Shown piece after piece: positions 1 to 8,373 of a DNA stretch of 8,966 nucleotides. The position numbers were made by a program, and so were the translations under genes. Positions within the stretch are counted from its first letter, which is position 1. Each line of letters begins with the position of its first letter. The DNA is taken from the NCBI GenBank assembly GCA_036477795.1, contig JAZGDL010000172.1, positions 1 to 8,966 on the forward strand, read 5' to 3'. The notes beneath the pieces are model-generated. The model did no database searches. It was given only the letters and a program-made list of their open reading frames with translations, and had not been told where the DNA came from. The DNA comes from JAZGDL01 sp036477795. GTDB taxonomy: Bacteria > Planctomycetota > Phycisphaerae > UBA1845.

Positions 1-662
1 TCCGCGCCTTGACCGACGGCTGGATCTCGGAGCGCAAGATTTACCCGGGCGTATACGTCAAGAAAGGCGAGGCGTTGCTCAAGATCGATCAGCTGGACCG
101 CGTGCGTATCCAGTGCGAGGTCGCGGCAAAGGACCTGCTGCACATCCGTGCCGGCACCCTTGCCTACCTACGTTTTCCTCACACCGATCCGGAAGTTATC
201 CGCCGCGCCTTCAGCAAACGTATCGCCAATCCGAATGGGGAAGGCACGGAACAGCATGACACCCCAAGGGTGCGCGCCGAGGTGGCGGTCGTGTTCCCGG
301 CGCAGGATCCCAAGACCCGCACCGGCACCGTGGAGATACGCCTGCCAAATCCCGGGCTCATCCTGAAGACCAACACCTACGTCGTGGGTGAGCTGGTGCG
401 TGCGCGGGCCGAAAAGGCCCTGCGCGTCCCAGCGTCAGCGCTGAACTCACTTCCGGACGGCAAGACGGTGCTGTTCGTGGGTCCCGCTTTTGCGGAAGAA
501 GGTCCCGCCGAGATGCGTGAGGTGAAGATCGGCCTGCGCACACGCGGGTTCGTGCAGATCCTGGAGGGCGTCCAACTGGGCGAGTTCGTAGTGACTAAAG
601 GCAATCGCAGCTTGACCGATGGACAAACGATCCGGGTCGTGCGCCGAGAGGGCGGTGTGTGA
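1..662 (+). CDS. RND efflux pump periplasmic adaptor (membrane fusion protein), 5'-truncated
   Basis: This is the C-terminal 219 or so residues of an HlyD/AcrA-type adaptor, the periplasmic bridge between an RND permease and an outer-membrane channel. The frame is open to the left window edge (first full codon at 3), so the start lies upstream; the TTG at 9 is internal. The first visible residues are the second half of the lipoyl-like domain (YPGVYVKKGEALLKIDQLD, about 42-98), where family members carry a G.YVK.GE.L..I pattern. A beta-barrel domain follows (RVRIQCEVAAKDLLHIRAG). The membrane-proximal domain then runs to the end, with the typical TRTGTVEIRLPNP and LRVPASALN strands. Residues such as FVVTKGNRSLTDGQTIRVV match the usual adaptor ending. 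The stop overlaps the permease start by one base, so the two are translationally coupled. Pump substrate cannot be told from this fragment. Family assignment is firm. Confidence 0.92.
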   Translation, partial: RALTDGWISERKIYPGVYVKKGEALLKIDQLDRVRIQCEVAAKDLLHIRAGTLAYLRFPHTDPEVIRRAFSKRIANPNGEGTEQHDTPRVRAEVAVVFPAQDPKTRTGTVEIRLPNPGLILKTNTYVVGELVRARAEKALRVPASALNSLPDGKTVLFVGPAFAEEGPAEMREVKIGLRTRGFVQILEGVQLGEFVVTKGNRSLTDGQTIRVVRREGGV

Positions 663-3600
663 TGGCGGAATCGATGCAAACGCGGGAAAAGCGCTTCAGT
701 CTACCGCGGTTCGCCCTCAACCACCCGCACGCGACCATCGTAATGTCGCTGCTAATGGTGGCGCTAGGGGTGTACTCCTACCTCACCATTCCGGTGCGCA
801 TGGTGCCCCAGATCCCTACGCCCAACCTCGGGGTGGTGACCAAGTTCCCCGGCATGTCCGCCGAGGATATGGAGCGCTACATCACCCGGCCGCTGGAGAA
901 GCGCATCCAGATCGTCGGCGGCGTTAATTTTGTTTTGGGCGTGTCCCAGGCCGGCTACTCCAAGATCGTGGTCTACTTCGACTACGACGTGGACCTCGAT
1001 CAGAAGCGCGCCGAGATGCAATCGCTGCTCGACGTGACTACGAATGAGCTCCCCCGGGCCGGGGCGAATACCACTGTACCGCGTCTGATCCACGTCGACC
1101 GCCAGAACGTCCCCATCGTCCAGTTCGCCGTGCGCCGCGACGGCATGGACCGGGTTGCCCTCAAGCAACTGCTCAACAACGTCATCCTGACTCAGTTCCA
1201 GAAGATCGACGGGGTGCTCTCCGCCTGGACCTTCGGTGGTCCCGACCGACAGATCCAGGTTGTGGTAGACCGAGATCGGCTCGCTGCTTATGGGTTGTCG
1301 ATCCTGGATATCCGCAAGGCCATCGATCGGGCCAACGTCGACCGCGGCGGTGGCCCGCTGCTCGAGGGCGAGGTGCGCATAGAGGTGCGCGTCCCCAATG
1401 AGTTCAGAGAGGAGGACATTCGTCGGCGCTTGCCTAAGCTGCCGGTGGCGAGCCACCAGGGCCGGGTGGTTTATCTGGAGGAAGTCGCCGAGGTTCTCGA
1501 CACCCAAGCCCAGATGTATGGCGACTTATTCTACAACGGCGAGCCTGCGATCTGGCTGGGTGTACAGGCCGAACCGGAGCGCGACTACATCACGGTGGCG
1601 GACGAGGCCAAGGAACTCGCGGCGCTGCTGGAGCGGGAGTACCCCGGCCTTAAGTTCGATGTGGTCTTCGATAAGACGTTTTACATCGGCCTCAGCGACG
1701 AGAATGCGCTGTATGAGTTCATGCTGGCGGTGGGACTCGCGAGCCTCATCATGCTGGTGTTTCTGGGGGAGCTCGGCGCCACCCTGATCGCGGCTGCCAT
1801 CCTGCCCTCTGCGGTAGCCTTCGGGTTTTTTCTCATTCATATGCTGGGATTCCAACGCGACTTCGGGATCATGATGGGGCTGGTGTTCGTGGTGGGCAAG
1901 CTGCTCGACGATTCCATCGTGGTGGTCGAGGTGATCCGCCGTCACGTCGAGCGCGGGGTCCATCCACGTACCGCCGCCGTGCGCGGCGCCGAGCAGGTGC
2001 AAAACGCCATCACCGCGGCCACCTTTACGTTTGTCGTCATGCTCCTACCCATGACGCAGATGACCGGGGATATGGGCTCAGGCTTCAGGAGCATGACCAT
2101 TCCCATGATCACCTCGGTGATTGCATCGCTCGTCATGGCGCTTACCCTCACGCCGCTGATGGCCGCTTACCTGTTCAGGCCCAAGCCAGGCGCACGCGAG
2201 GACGTCGAGCCGACGTTGGAGGAGGAACTCAAGCTTCCGGACGAGCCACCGCCGGGACGCACCGGGTGGTTCATGTACCACGTATTCCTCAAGCACTTCC
2301 ACCGCTTGGAGCGCGTCTTTATGAGGTTGATCACCTGGTCGATGGACCACCGGTGGGTGATTCTCGCGGCTACCATCGCCTCCGTGTGGATAGCAGTCAC
2401 CCTCTACGACACCCTGGACCAGGAGCAGATGCCGCTTACCGATACCTCGCTCATGCTGGGCTACGTCCGGGCGGAGCCCGGCACCAGTTTTCGGCGTATG
2501 GCCGAGATTGTGACCGAGATCGAGCGGATTGCCTTGAAGGAAAAGAACGTCAAGAACGCCGCCGCGCTCACCGGCCAGTCACCGGTCTGGGGCCAGTACT
2601 TCACAGGATATGGGGTGAACACCGTCAACGAGGCCACCATGATCATCAACCTGACCATCGCCCGCCGGGAGCGCACGGAGACCCTGTGGGACATCCAGGA
2701 GCGCCTGGTGCGCAAGGCCAAGGCAACTATCCCGGATCTGGACGTGCTCTTTTTCCAACCGCTTACCCCGACACCGGTCGCGGCGGCGCGGGCGCCAGTG
2801 GAAGTGCTCGTCAAGGGAACTGAATTGAACCAGGTATATGCCTACGGGCGTCAGATTCTGGATATGGCTCAGACCCAGTCCCGCGGTCTACACGACGCCT
2901 ATCTCGACACCGTCCGCGGGGTGCCTCAGCTCAGCGTTGAGATCGACGAGCCCCGCGCCCGGGCGATGGGTCTGACGGTGCAGGATATCGTGGGCCAGAT
3001 CTACTATGCGGTCAACGGCGGCAATACCGAAACCTTCTTCAATCCCGAGCCCATGCTCTACCACAGCCGCATCTTGATCCGCTACCGGGACGATCAGCGC
3101 GCGGCGACCCGCAACGATCTGGAGGACCTCAAGATCGCCACCCCGGACGGCCGCCAAGTGCCGGTCAAGGCGGTGGCTCGCATCCGCGAGACGGTCGGCT
3201 ATGACCGCATCCACACCTTCGACACGCTCTACGCCGCGAGCGTGCTCGGTTACTACAAGGAGCTGGGGCTGAAAGAGACCACCATGAGCCTCATGATGCC
3301 GGCGAAGATGCAGCTCACGCCCCCCAAGGGCTACGCCGTGGGGCCGGCGGGGCTCATGGGGACCATGTTGCAGGCTTTCAACGAGCTGCAATCGGGTCTC
3401 AAGGTGGCGCTCATCGGCGTGTATCTCCTGCTGGTGATTCAGTTTCGCTCCTTCGGCATCGCGCTGGTCTTAATGCTGGCCATTCCGCTCGAGGGGGTGG
3501 GAAGCCTTGGGGCGTTGTACCTGCGGGGCATGGCCTGGTCGCCGCCGGTGCTGTGGGGAATGGTGATCCTCGCGGGGATCGTGCTTTCCAATTCGATTCT

Positions 3601-3952
3601 GATCGTGGACAAGATCTTGCACCTGCGCAGTCTGGGTGTGGAGCGCACTAAGGCGATCATTGTCGCGAGTGGCCTACGCATGCGGCCGGTGTTGATGACA
3701 GCGCTGGCTGCCGGTGCCGCCATGTTCCCAGTGGCGATCTGGCCGCCGCCTGCGACCGAGCAGTTCCGCAATATCGCAACGGCAATCAGCGGCGGGCTGA
3801 TTACCTCTACCCTGATGACCCTGGTGGCCATCCCCGTGGCTTACGCGATCATGGATGATCTGGTGACCTGGCTGAGGAAGTTCTATATGGAGGAGCACCT
3901 GACACGCGCGGACCGTGCGCCCGAATCCTCGCGAAGGACGCCACAAAAATAA
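662..3952 (+). CDS. RND-family inner-membrane efflux permease (AcrB-like)
   Basis: This proton-driven permease is the motor of a tripartite efflux pump and is full length at 1096 aa (AcrB is about 1050). The ATG at 662 overlaps the adaptor stop (TGATG); a GTG at 659 in the same frame would add one residue. TM1 lies at about 24-44, followed by the first porter region, which includes the conserved FPGMSAEDMERYITRPLE. TM2-6 span about 350-503, an acidic linker (EEELKLPDEPPP) follows, TM7 is about 565-585, then the second porter region and TM8-12 from about 913. The TM4 proton-relay pair is present as D416-D417 in GKLLDDSIVVVE. In TM10 the position of the AcrB relay lysine is a serine (S976 in GIVLSNSILIVD), with the next Asn kept. 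The protein does not show the heavy-metal (CusA-type) signatures I would expect, so an organic substrate is the better guess, but this is inference. No frameshift or truncation is seen. Confidence 0.97.
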   Translation: MAESMQTREKRFSLPRFALNHPHATIVMSLLMVALGVYSYLTIPVRMVPQIPTPNLGVVTKFPGMSAEDMERYITRPLEKRIQIVGGVNFVLGVSQAGYSKIVVYFDYDVDLDQKRAEMQSLLDVTTNELPRAGANTTVPRLIHVDRQNVPIVQFAVRRDGMDRVALKQLLNNVILTQFQKIDGVLSAWTFGGPDRQIQVVVDRDRLAAYGLSILDIRKAIDRANVDRGGGPLLEGEVRIEVRVPNEFREEDIRRRLPKLPVASHQGRVVYLEEVAEVLDTQAQMYGDLFYNGEPAIWLGVQAEPERDYITVADEAKELAALLEREYPGLKFDVVFDKTFYIGLSDENALYEFMLAVGLASLIMLVFLGELGATLIAAAILPSAVAFGFFLIHMLGFQRDFGIMMGLVFVVGKLLDDSIVVVEVIRRHVERGVHPRTAAVRGAEQVQNAITAATFTFVVMLLPMTQMTGDMGSGFRSMTIPMITSVIASLVMALTLTPLMAAYLFRPKPGAREDVEPTLEEELKLPDEPPPGRTGWFMYHVFLKHFHRLERVFMRLITWSMDHRWVILAATIASVWIAVTLYDTLDQEQMPLTDTSLMLGYVRAEPGTSFRRMAEIVTEIERIALKEKNVKNAAALTGQSPVWGQYFTGYGVNTVNEATMIINLTIARRERTETLWDIQERLVRKAKATIPDLDVLFFQPLTPTPVAAARAPVEVLVKGTELNQVYAYGRQILDMAQTQSRGLHDAYLDTVRGVPQLSVEIDEPRARAMGLTVQDIVGQIYYAVNGGNTETFFNPEPMLYHSRILIRYRDDQRAATRNDLEDLKIATPDGRQVPVKAVARIRETVGYDRIHTFDTLYAASVLGYYKELGLKETTMSLMMPAKMQLTPPKGYAVGPAGLMGTMLQAFNELQSGLKVALIGVYLLLVIQFRSFGIALVLMLAIPLEGVGSLGALYLRGMAWSPPVLWGMVILAGIVLSNSILIVDKILHLRSLGVERTKAIIVASGLRMRPVLMTALAAGAAMFPVAIWPPPATEQFRNIATAISGGLITSTLMTLVAIPVAYAIMDDLVTWLRKFYMEEHLTRADRAPESSRRTPQK

Positions 3953-4019
3953 TGAGCAATTCAATCATTTTATTACACCCTTGTTTTTCTTCTTTTCACG
4001 CCTACAAAGGAGGTGTGCT
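3953..4019 (+). promoter_or_regulatory. AT-rich leader with strong Shine-Dalgarno before the DUF302 gene
   Basis: The 67-bp gap between the permease and the DUF302 gene is markedly AT-rich against GC-rich flanks. It contains a pyrimidine tract (about 3978-4000) and then AAAGGAGGT at 4006-4014, with GGAGG ending 6 nt before the ATG at 4020. That is close to the ideal anti-16S match and settles the start. A U-rich unstructured leader plus a perfect ribosome site suggests high translation. I see no stem before the T-rich stretch, so it is unlikely to be an intrinsic terminator, and read-through from the pump genes is plausible. A promoter of its own is possible, but no convincing -35/-10 pair is visible. 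Confidence 0.75.
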
Positions 4020-4496
4020 ATGCAAGCGAAACCACTGACGATGACAACCCGGTTCAGCATGCTATTGCTGGGCGCCACGTTCCTGGCGTTTGGCGGAGCT
4101 GGTCAAGCCCTGGCGGTGTCCGGGGTCATTGAAAAGAACTCCGCCAGCGATTTCGAGCAGACCGTGCAAAAGCTGAAACAGAATGTGACCGCCAACAAGC
4201 TGGTGCTGTTGAAGGAGTTCAATCACCAGATGATGGTGAAGATGGTGGGCGTCCATGCCGACAAATCCATGGTCTTTGAGATCTTCCATCCGCGTTACGG
4301 CAAGGTGATCAACGCCAAGGACCGGTCTGCCTTCATGGTGGCGCCACTGCGCATCCTGGTGCAGCAGGACGGTAGCAAGGTAATCGTCCGCTATCAGCAG
4401 GCCTCTGTTCTGTTCAAGCCCTACAAAGGGCTGGGTGACCTCGGCAACGAGCTGGACACAGTGCTTGGCCGAATCGTAGACGCGGCGACAAAATAG
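4020..4496 (+). CDS. Secreted DUF302-family protein
   Basis: The product is 158 aa. Residues 1-32 form a Sec signal peptide: a basic start, a hydrophobic core (MLLLGATFLAFGG) and an ALA cleavage site at 30-32, so the mature protein is periplasmic. The mature part has the DUF302 pattern: an early F..TV.KL...V (45-56), a central FEIFHPRYGKVINA (86-99), then PLRILVQQDGSK (109-120), a VRYQQAS strand (123-129) and a final amphipathic helix. There is no cysteine or obvious catalytic triad. The biochemical role of DUF302 is not established; the fold is thought to be a small alpha/beta domain. It sits 67 bp after the RND permease on the same strand, which suggests a periplasmic accessory to the pump or a co-regulated stress protein. 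That functional link is inference. The ATG at 4020 is chosen for its perfect ribosome site; an ATG at 4041 would also leave a signal peptide but lacks one. Confidence 0.9.
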   Translation: MQAKPLTMTTRFSMLLLGATFLAFGGAGQALAVSGVIEKNSASDFEQTVQKLKQNVTANKLVLLKEFNHQMMVKMVGVHADKSMVFEIFHPRYGKVINAKDRSAFMVAPLRILVQQDGSKVIVRYQQASVLFKPYKGLGDLGNELDTVLGRIVDAATK

Positions 4497-4572
4497 CCGG
4501 AACCGCGGGCCGACCACGTAACGCGGTCGACTGCCGGGCACTGGAAGGATAGGGCGTCGCGAAGTGCCGCGC

Positions 4573-4898
4573 ATGCCCAGAAAGACGGCGCTCGTCCTTT
4601 GCGGTGGCGGCAGTCGCGGCGCCTTGGAGGTGGGGTTGTACCCCTTATCCCGTGCAAAGCTGGTGGGACGTTCGGCGATACAGCCTTAGTATCGCTGTCG
4701 ACCGGAAATTCCGTTCCGATGTCCGCTACTTCCATAGCAAAGCTCGGCTGATCATGATGGAGCCCCATGCAGGCCTGGATGTGCGCCTGCTCGATTTCAG
4801 CTGCACGAGAAAAACTCGTCGCTCTCGGTTACGACCATGCACTCGCGGAACTGAAGCGCCAAGGATTGCCGGCCCGGAGCGCTCCCGGCCCTCGCTAA
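4573..4898 (+). pseudogene. Patatin-like phospholipase remnant (internal deletion plus frameshift)
   Basis: Three reading frames together spell the two ends of one patatin-like hydrolase. From ATG 4573 the protein begins KTALVLCGGGSRGALEVGLY; GGGSRG (4603-4620) is the oxyanion-hole motif of the family. This frame runs into TAG at 4687. A second frame (about 4688-4801) gives VDRKFRSDVRYF and LIMMEPHAGLDVRLLDFS, which read like the C-terminal part of bacterial patatin-like proteins. A third frame (4806-4898) continues with REKLVALGYDHALAELKRQG and ends at TAA 4896. The catalytic GxSxG serine motif and some 200 residues that should lie between the ends are missing. The deletion junction is probably between 4643 and 4690, and a net +1 shift lies near 4801-4806. 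The remnant cannot make an active enzyme. Its stop is 7 bp before the next gene's GTG, so the ribosome site of that gene lies in the remnant's tail. Confidence 0.82.
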
Positions 4899-4905
4899 GA
4901 AGGCC

Positions 4906-7900
4906 GTGTCCCTAATAAGTGTACCCTCAGTACGGGCGCGCTTGCGTCGGCTTCCTGCCAGTCGTGTAGCGACAACGTTACTGCTCGTGTGCGCAGGGTT
5001 CTCCGGTGCCGCCGCCCTGATTTACCAGGTCGTGTGGAACCGCCAGTTCCTTACTCTGTTTGGTTCCACGACCGCAGCGACTGCTGCGGTGGTGGCTGCC
5101 TTCATGGCCGGTATCGCATTGGGCGCGGTATTGCTGGGCCGTTACGCCGATCGGCTACGCAAACCGGTCCTCGTGTATGCTGGCCTGGAGCTGACAATCG
5201 CGCTGTACGCGTTGCTCTTTCCCCTCCTGTTGCCTACCGCGGAGGCCGCGTACGCAGGACTGTGGCGGGCAGCGCTCGACTACCCACTGATCCTGAACGC
5301 CCTGCGCCTTGCGTTCGGTGTGGCCCTGCTCGGGCCGCCCACACTTGCAATGGGCGCGACGCTGCCGCTGCTGGTGCGAATCCTCAGTCCGGGGTCCGCG
5401 CAACCGTTTCGGGTCGTTGCCTGGATGTATGGTGTCAACGCCATAGGCGGAGCTATCGGCGCTGGTGCGGCGGGGCTCTTGCTCGTACCGCGCTTGGGTC
5501 TGGCAACGACCTATGGTGGCGGCATGGCGCTCAGCTTGGCATCAGCAGCCATCGCTGTTCTGCTGTGGTGGCGGTGGCACACCCCATCGACAACGACACT
5601 GTCGGGTACATCCCCCATCGGATCTAGTCCTCCCGGCCTGGCCGCGGCCCGGTCAACGAGGATGCTGTTTCCGGCTGCACTACTGCTGGCCGGTTTCGCC
5701 GCCATGGGCTACGAGGTCATCTGGACCCGCATGCTGGTGCTGGTAACCGGCTCGTCTACTTATGCGTTCACGCTCATGCTGGTGATTTATGTGGCAGGAC
5801 TATCGGTCGGCAGCCTGTGGATCGCGAATCGGGTTGATCGGCTGCGCTCGCCGCGCCTCGTCTTCGCTCACCTGCAGATTGGTGTTGCCCTGGCAGCCAC
5901 AGCGGGACTCTGGTTGTTCGGCTACTTCCCTACCCTGCTGTTATCGTGGTACCGACAATGGGGTGTGTCGTTTTCCAGTGCGCTCACGGCGGACGCCGTC
6001 CTCGCAGCGCTGCTGATGTCCGTGCCGACATTCCTGCTCGGGGCCGCCTTCCCGGTAGCGGTGCGGGTTGCACGGTCACTGCACACGAGCACGGCGCACG
6101 AGACGGGCCGTGTGTATGCATGGATGACCAGCGGTAATGTACTCGGGGTCTTGGTGGTCGCTGGTGTCATGATCACCGAAACAGGTCTACAGGGCTCGCT
6201 CCTGGTGCTCGCAGGTATTAGCCTCATGGCCGGTTTGCTCTGCGTGGCGACCGAACGCCAAGTCGTACGGGCGGGTTGGGGCACGATTACCGCAGGCGTA
6301 CTGGCGTTGCTTGCCGGTGCACTGGTGCAACCCCGCTGGGACCCGGTTATGACGACGAGCGGCGTCTATAAGGAAGCACCGATCTACTTGGGGCTTGCCG
6401 GCGGAGGCGAACGCCTGCGAAATATCTTGGGGAGTTATCGTCTTCTTTATTATCGCGAAGGCACCCAGGCGGTTGTATCCGTGGTAGAGCGGCCGACACT
6501 GAAGAGAACACCCCACCGCGTGCTGGCCATCGACGGCAAGGTGGATGCCTCCACCGGTGCCGACATGAGTACGCAGGTCCTTTCCGGCCATCTGCCCCTG
6601 TTGCTCCACCCATCGCCGAGCCAGGTGTTGATCATCGGACTGGCCAGCGGCGTCACCGTGGGTGCGGTGGAGCAGCACACCGGCGTTGAAAAAATCACCG
6701 TGGCGGAGATCGAACCGGCGGTAGTGGAAGCGGCCCGCCAGTTCGCGCCATTCAACCACAACGCTCTCGCCGATCCCCGGCTGCGCCTGGTGCTCGATGA
6801 TGGCCGTCATTATCTCGGCATGACCAATGAGCGTTTTGACGTAATCATCTCCGAGCCGTCGAACCCGTGGCTGAGTGGCCCCGCGCGTCTGTTTACGCGA
6901 GAGTTCTTTCAGGCAGTGCGTGAGCACCTGAACGAGGGCGGAGTATTCGCCCAGTGGCTGCCCCTGTACGGTCTCTCTACCCCGCTACTGCAGGCCGAAA
7001 TCCGTACCTTCCTCACAGTGTTCCCCTACGCAGCACTGTTTCAGGTTTCAGACGGGGACTTACTATTGGTAGGTAGCACCCGGACACTACACAGTTCGAG
7101 CGCAGTCGCCGTGCCTTCGCCGGTGGGGGCGGACCTCCGACGTGTCGGGGCAGGTGGCAACGATCTTCTCGCCCGCTTCATCACCGGAGAACTGGGGCTC
7201 ACGGCTTGGGTCGGCGATGGTCCGACTAATACCGACAATAACGCACTGTTGGAGTTCCGCGCGCCGCGTTTTCTGCTGGGCGACACACTGGCAACCAACC
7301 AGTCCGCCCTGGCCGACGCCCCCTGGCAGGCGGATCTAGCAAATTGGATCGCAGGCCGTGACGCCCAATCCCCGGCGATGAGCGAACGTGCGGTTTTGTT
7401 AGCCCGTGCTTATTTTGCGACTAGGCGACTGGACCGTGCCGAGTTCCTCGCCCGCCTAGCGCCAGATGCAGACGAAGCAACGGAGCTTGTCGGGGACATT
7501 GAAGCACGGCGTGGAAACTGGGCTAGGGCGCGCCGACTATGGAAGCGTGCAGGCACCCCAGCAGCGCTGCTAAAGCTTGCGGGAGTCGCTCTTACGGAGG
7601 GCAACACTCAAGTCGCGAACAGCTTCTTGCGGCGTGTGCCTGAAGCCGCACGTGGTGAGCGGTTCCATTATCTCCAGGCGTTGGAGCGCATGGTAGCGGA
7701 AGACGACACTGGTGCGTTGCGCGCACTGGCTCAGGTACCAGTGAATATTGGTAGCGGGTGGCAGATACTGGCAGCGAGTTTGCGTGCCGTGTTGCATCAA
7801 CGCCTGGAGCACGACGCGACTACCGAAGAAGCGCAGGCCCAATTCGCCACTCTTGTGGACGAGCTACGGGGTCAACTCGAGCATGAGGAAGGTCAACAGA

Positions 7901-8199
7901 CGATGGACGAACTACTGCGAGATGTCGAGCGCTACGGCCGGCAAGTATTAACCGAAAGTGAGTACCATCAGCTACTCCAGATTCTGCACAGCCGGTTAAC
8001 CGAGCCACTGGCGATCTACTACCGGGGCGTGAGCCTGCTGTGGCTGGGCGAGCCGGCGAGGGCCATTGCCGTGCTGGAGGACTATCTGAACCGGCTACCA
8101 CCGCGGGCGGCCCAGACCTCGTACGCCGGCACACTGCTTGAACAGGCCGAGGCGCAGAATTTTCCCAAGTCGGACAATCTGCCTTCGGTTACTCGTTAG
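4906..8199 (+). CDS. Fused MFS-like / spermidine synthase-like membrane protein
   Basis: The product is 1097 aa in three parts. Residues 1 to about 475 are membrane helices built as two similar modules. The pattern starting near residue 26 (AGFSGAAALIYQVVWNRQF, then FGSTTAA and GRYADRLRKP) recurs near 257 (AGFAAMGYEVIWTRMLVL, then TGSSTYA and NRVDRLRSP). Residues about 500-740 are a SAM-dependent, spermidine-synthase-like Rossmann domain: GLASG (578-582) for the glycine loop, EIEP (601-604), DDGRHYL (from 631) and SEPSNPWLSG (649-658). In true aminopropyltransferases the last motif carries two catalytic aspartates (D..D); here they are E650 and N653, so classical spermidine synthesis is doubtful. 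Residues about 825-1097 look like alpha-helical TPR-type repeats. Its actual reaction is unknown. GTG 4906 is the first possible start after in-frame stops, preceded by AGAAGG at only 2-nt spacing, so the exact start is uncertain (TTG 4942 is the alternative). Confidence 0.93.
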   Translation: MSLISVPSVRARLRRLPASRVATTLLLVCAGFSGAAALIYQVVWNRQFLTLFGSTTAATAAVVAAFMAGIALGAVLLGRYADRLRKPVLVYAGLELTIALYALLFPLLLPTAEAAYAGLWRAALDYPLILNALRLAFGVALLGPPTLAMGATLPLLVRILSPGSAQPFRVVAWMYGVNAIGGAIGAGAAGLLLVPRLGLATTYGGGMALSLASAAIAVLLWWRWHTPSTTTLSGTSPIGSSPPGLAAARSTRMLFPAALLLAGFAAMGYEVIWTRMLVLVTGSSTYAFTLMLVIYVAGLSVGSLWIANRVDRLRSPRLVFAHLQIGVALAATAGLWLFGYFPTLLLSWYRQWGVSFSSALTADAVLAALLMSVPTFLLGAAFPVAVRVARSLHTSTAHETGRVYAWMTSGNVLGVLVVAGVMITETGLQGSLLVLAGISLMAGLLCVATERQVVRAGWGTITAGVLALLAGALVQPRWDPVMTTSGVYKEAPIYLGLAGGGERLRNILGSYRLLYYREGTQAVVSVVERPTLKRTPHRVLAIDGKVDASTGADMSTQVLSGHLPLLLHPSPSQVLIIGLASGVTVGAVEQHTGVEKITVAEIEPAVVEAARQFAPFNHNALADPRLRLVLDDGRHYLGMTNERFDVIISEPSNPWLSGPARLFTREFFQAVREHLNEGGVFAQWLPLYGLSTPLLQAEIRTFLTVFPYAALFQVSDGDLLLVGSTRTLHSSSAVAVPSPVGADLRRVGAGGNDLLARFITGELGLTAWVGDGPTNTDNNALLEFRAPRFLLGDTLATNQSALADAPWQADLANWIAGRDAQSPAMSERAVLLARAYFATRRLDRAEFLARLAPDADEATELVGDIEARRGNWARARRLWKRAGTPAALLKLAGVALTEGNTQVANSFLRRVPEAARGERFHYLQALERMVAEDDTGALRALAQVPVNIGSGWQILAASLRAVLHQRLEHDATTEEAQAQFATLVDELRGQLEHEEGQQTMDELLRDVERYGRQVLTESEYHQLLQILHSRLTEPLAIYYRGVSLLWLGEPARAIAVLEDYLNRLPPRAAQTSYAGTLLEQAEAQNFPKSDNLPSVTR

Positions 8200-8293
8200 T
8201 GCCGACACAATCAACAACAGCGTCCCGTGTGCTTTGGGCTCGTTGGCCACGAAGGATGGCCGCTACCGGTACCTTCAAAGCCGCAAAGAGAGT

Positions 8294-8335
8294 TATCGTC
8301 CGATACGGGACTACGCGTTAATCGCTGACTGCCAC
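8294..8335 (+). pseudogene. Possible GH15 glucoamylase N-terminal scrap
   Basis: In one frame the DNA encodes YRPIRDYALIADCH. Bacterial GH15 glucoamylase/trehalase-type proteins commonly begin with a very similar stretch (xxIxDYALIGDCxTAALV), in which the D-Y-x-x-I-G-D core is strongly conserved. After the His codon the resemblance is lost and the frame stops at TGA 8375. There is no start codon close upstream. If real, this is only the 5' end of a gene whose remainder has gone. The match is short, so chance resemblance is quite possible. Confidence 0.3.
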
Positions 8336-8373
8336 GATCAAGGTAGCGGCGAAACCATTCATCTCAGCGACCC

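Noticed and set aside
764..1507. 247-codon minus-strand ORF
   Set aside because: It lies fully inside the RND permease gene, is antisense, has no family motif, and arises from GC-rich codon bias.
3978..4000. T-rich tract as intrinsic terminator of the pump operon
   Set aside because: No stable stem precedes it; it reads better as an unstructured leader before a strong ribosome site.
4604..4915. 103-codon plus-strand ORF as an intact gene
   Set aside because: Only its middle carries patatin C-terminal residues; its start is out of frame with the real N-terminus and its tail is a frameshifted product. Better read as part of the pseudogene.
6187..6927. 246-codon minus-strand ORF
   Set aside because: Antisense shadow of the spermidine-synthase-like domain; no recognisable motif or ribosome site.
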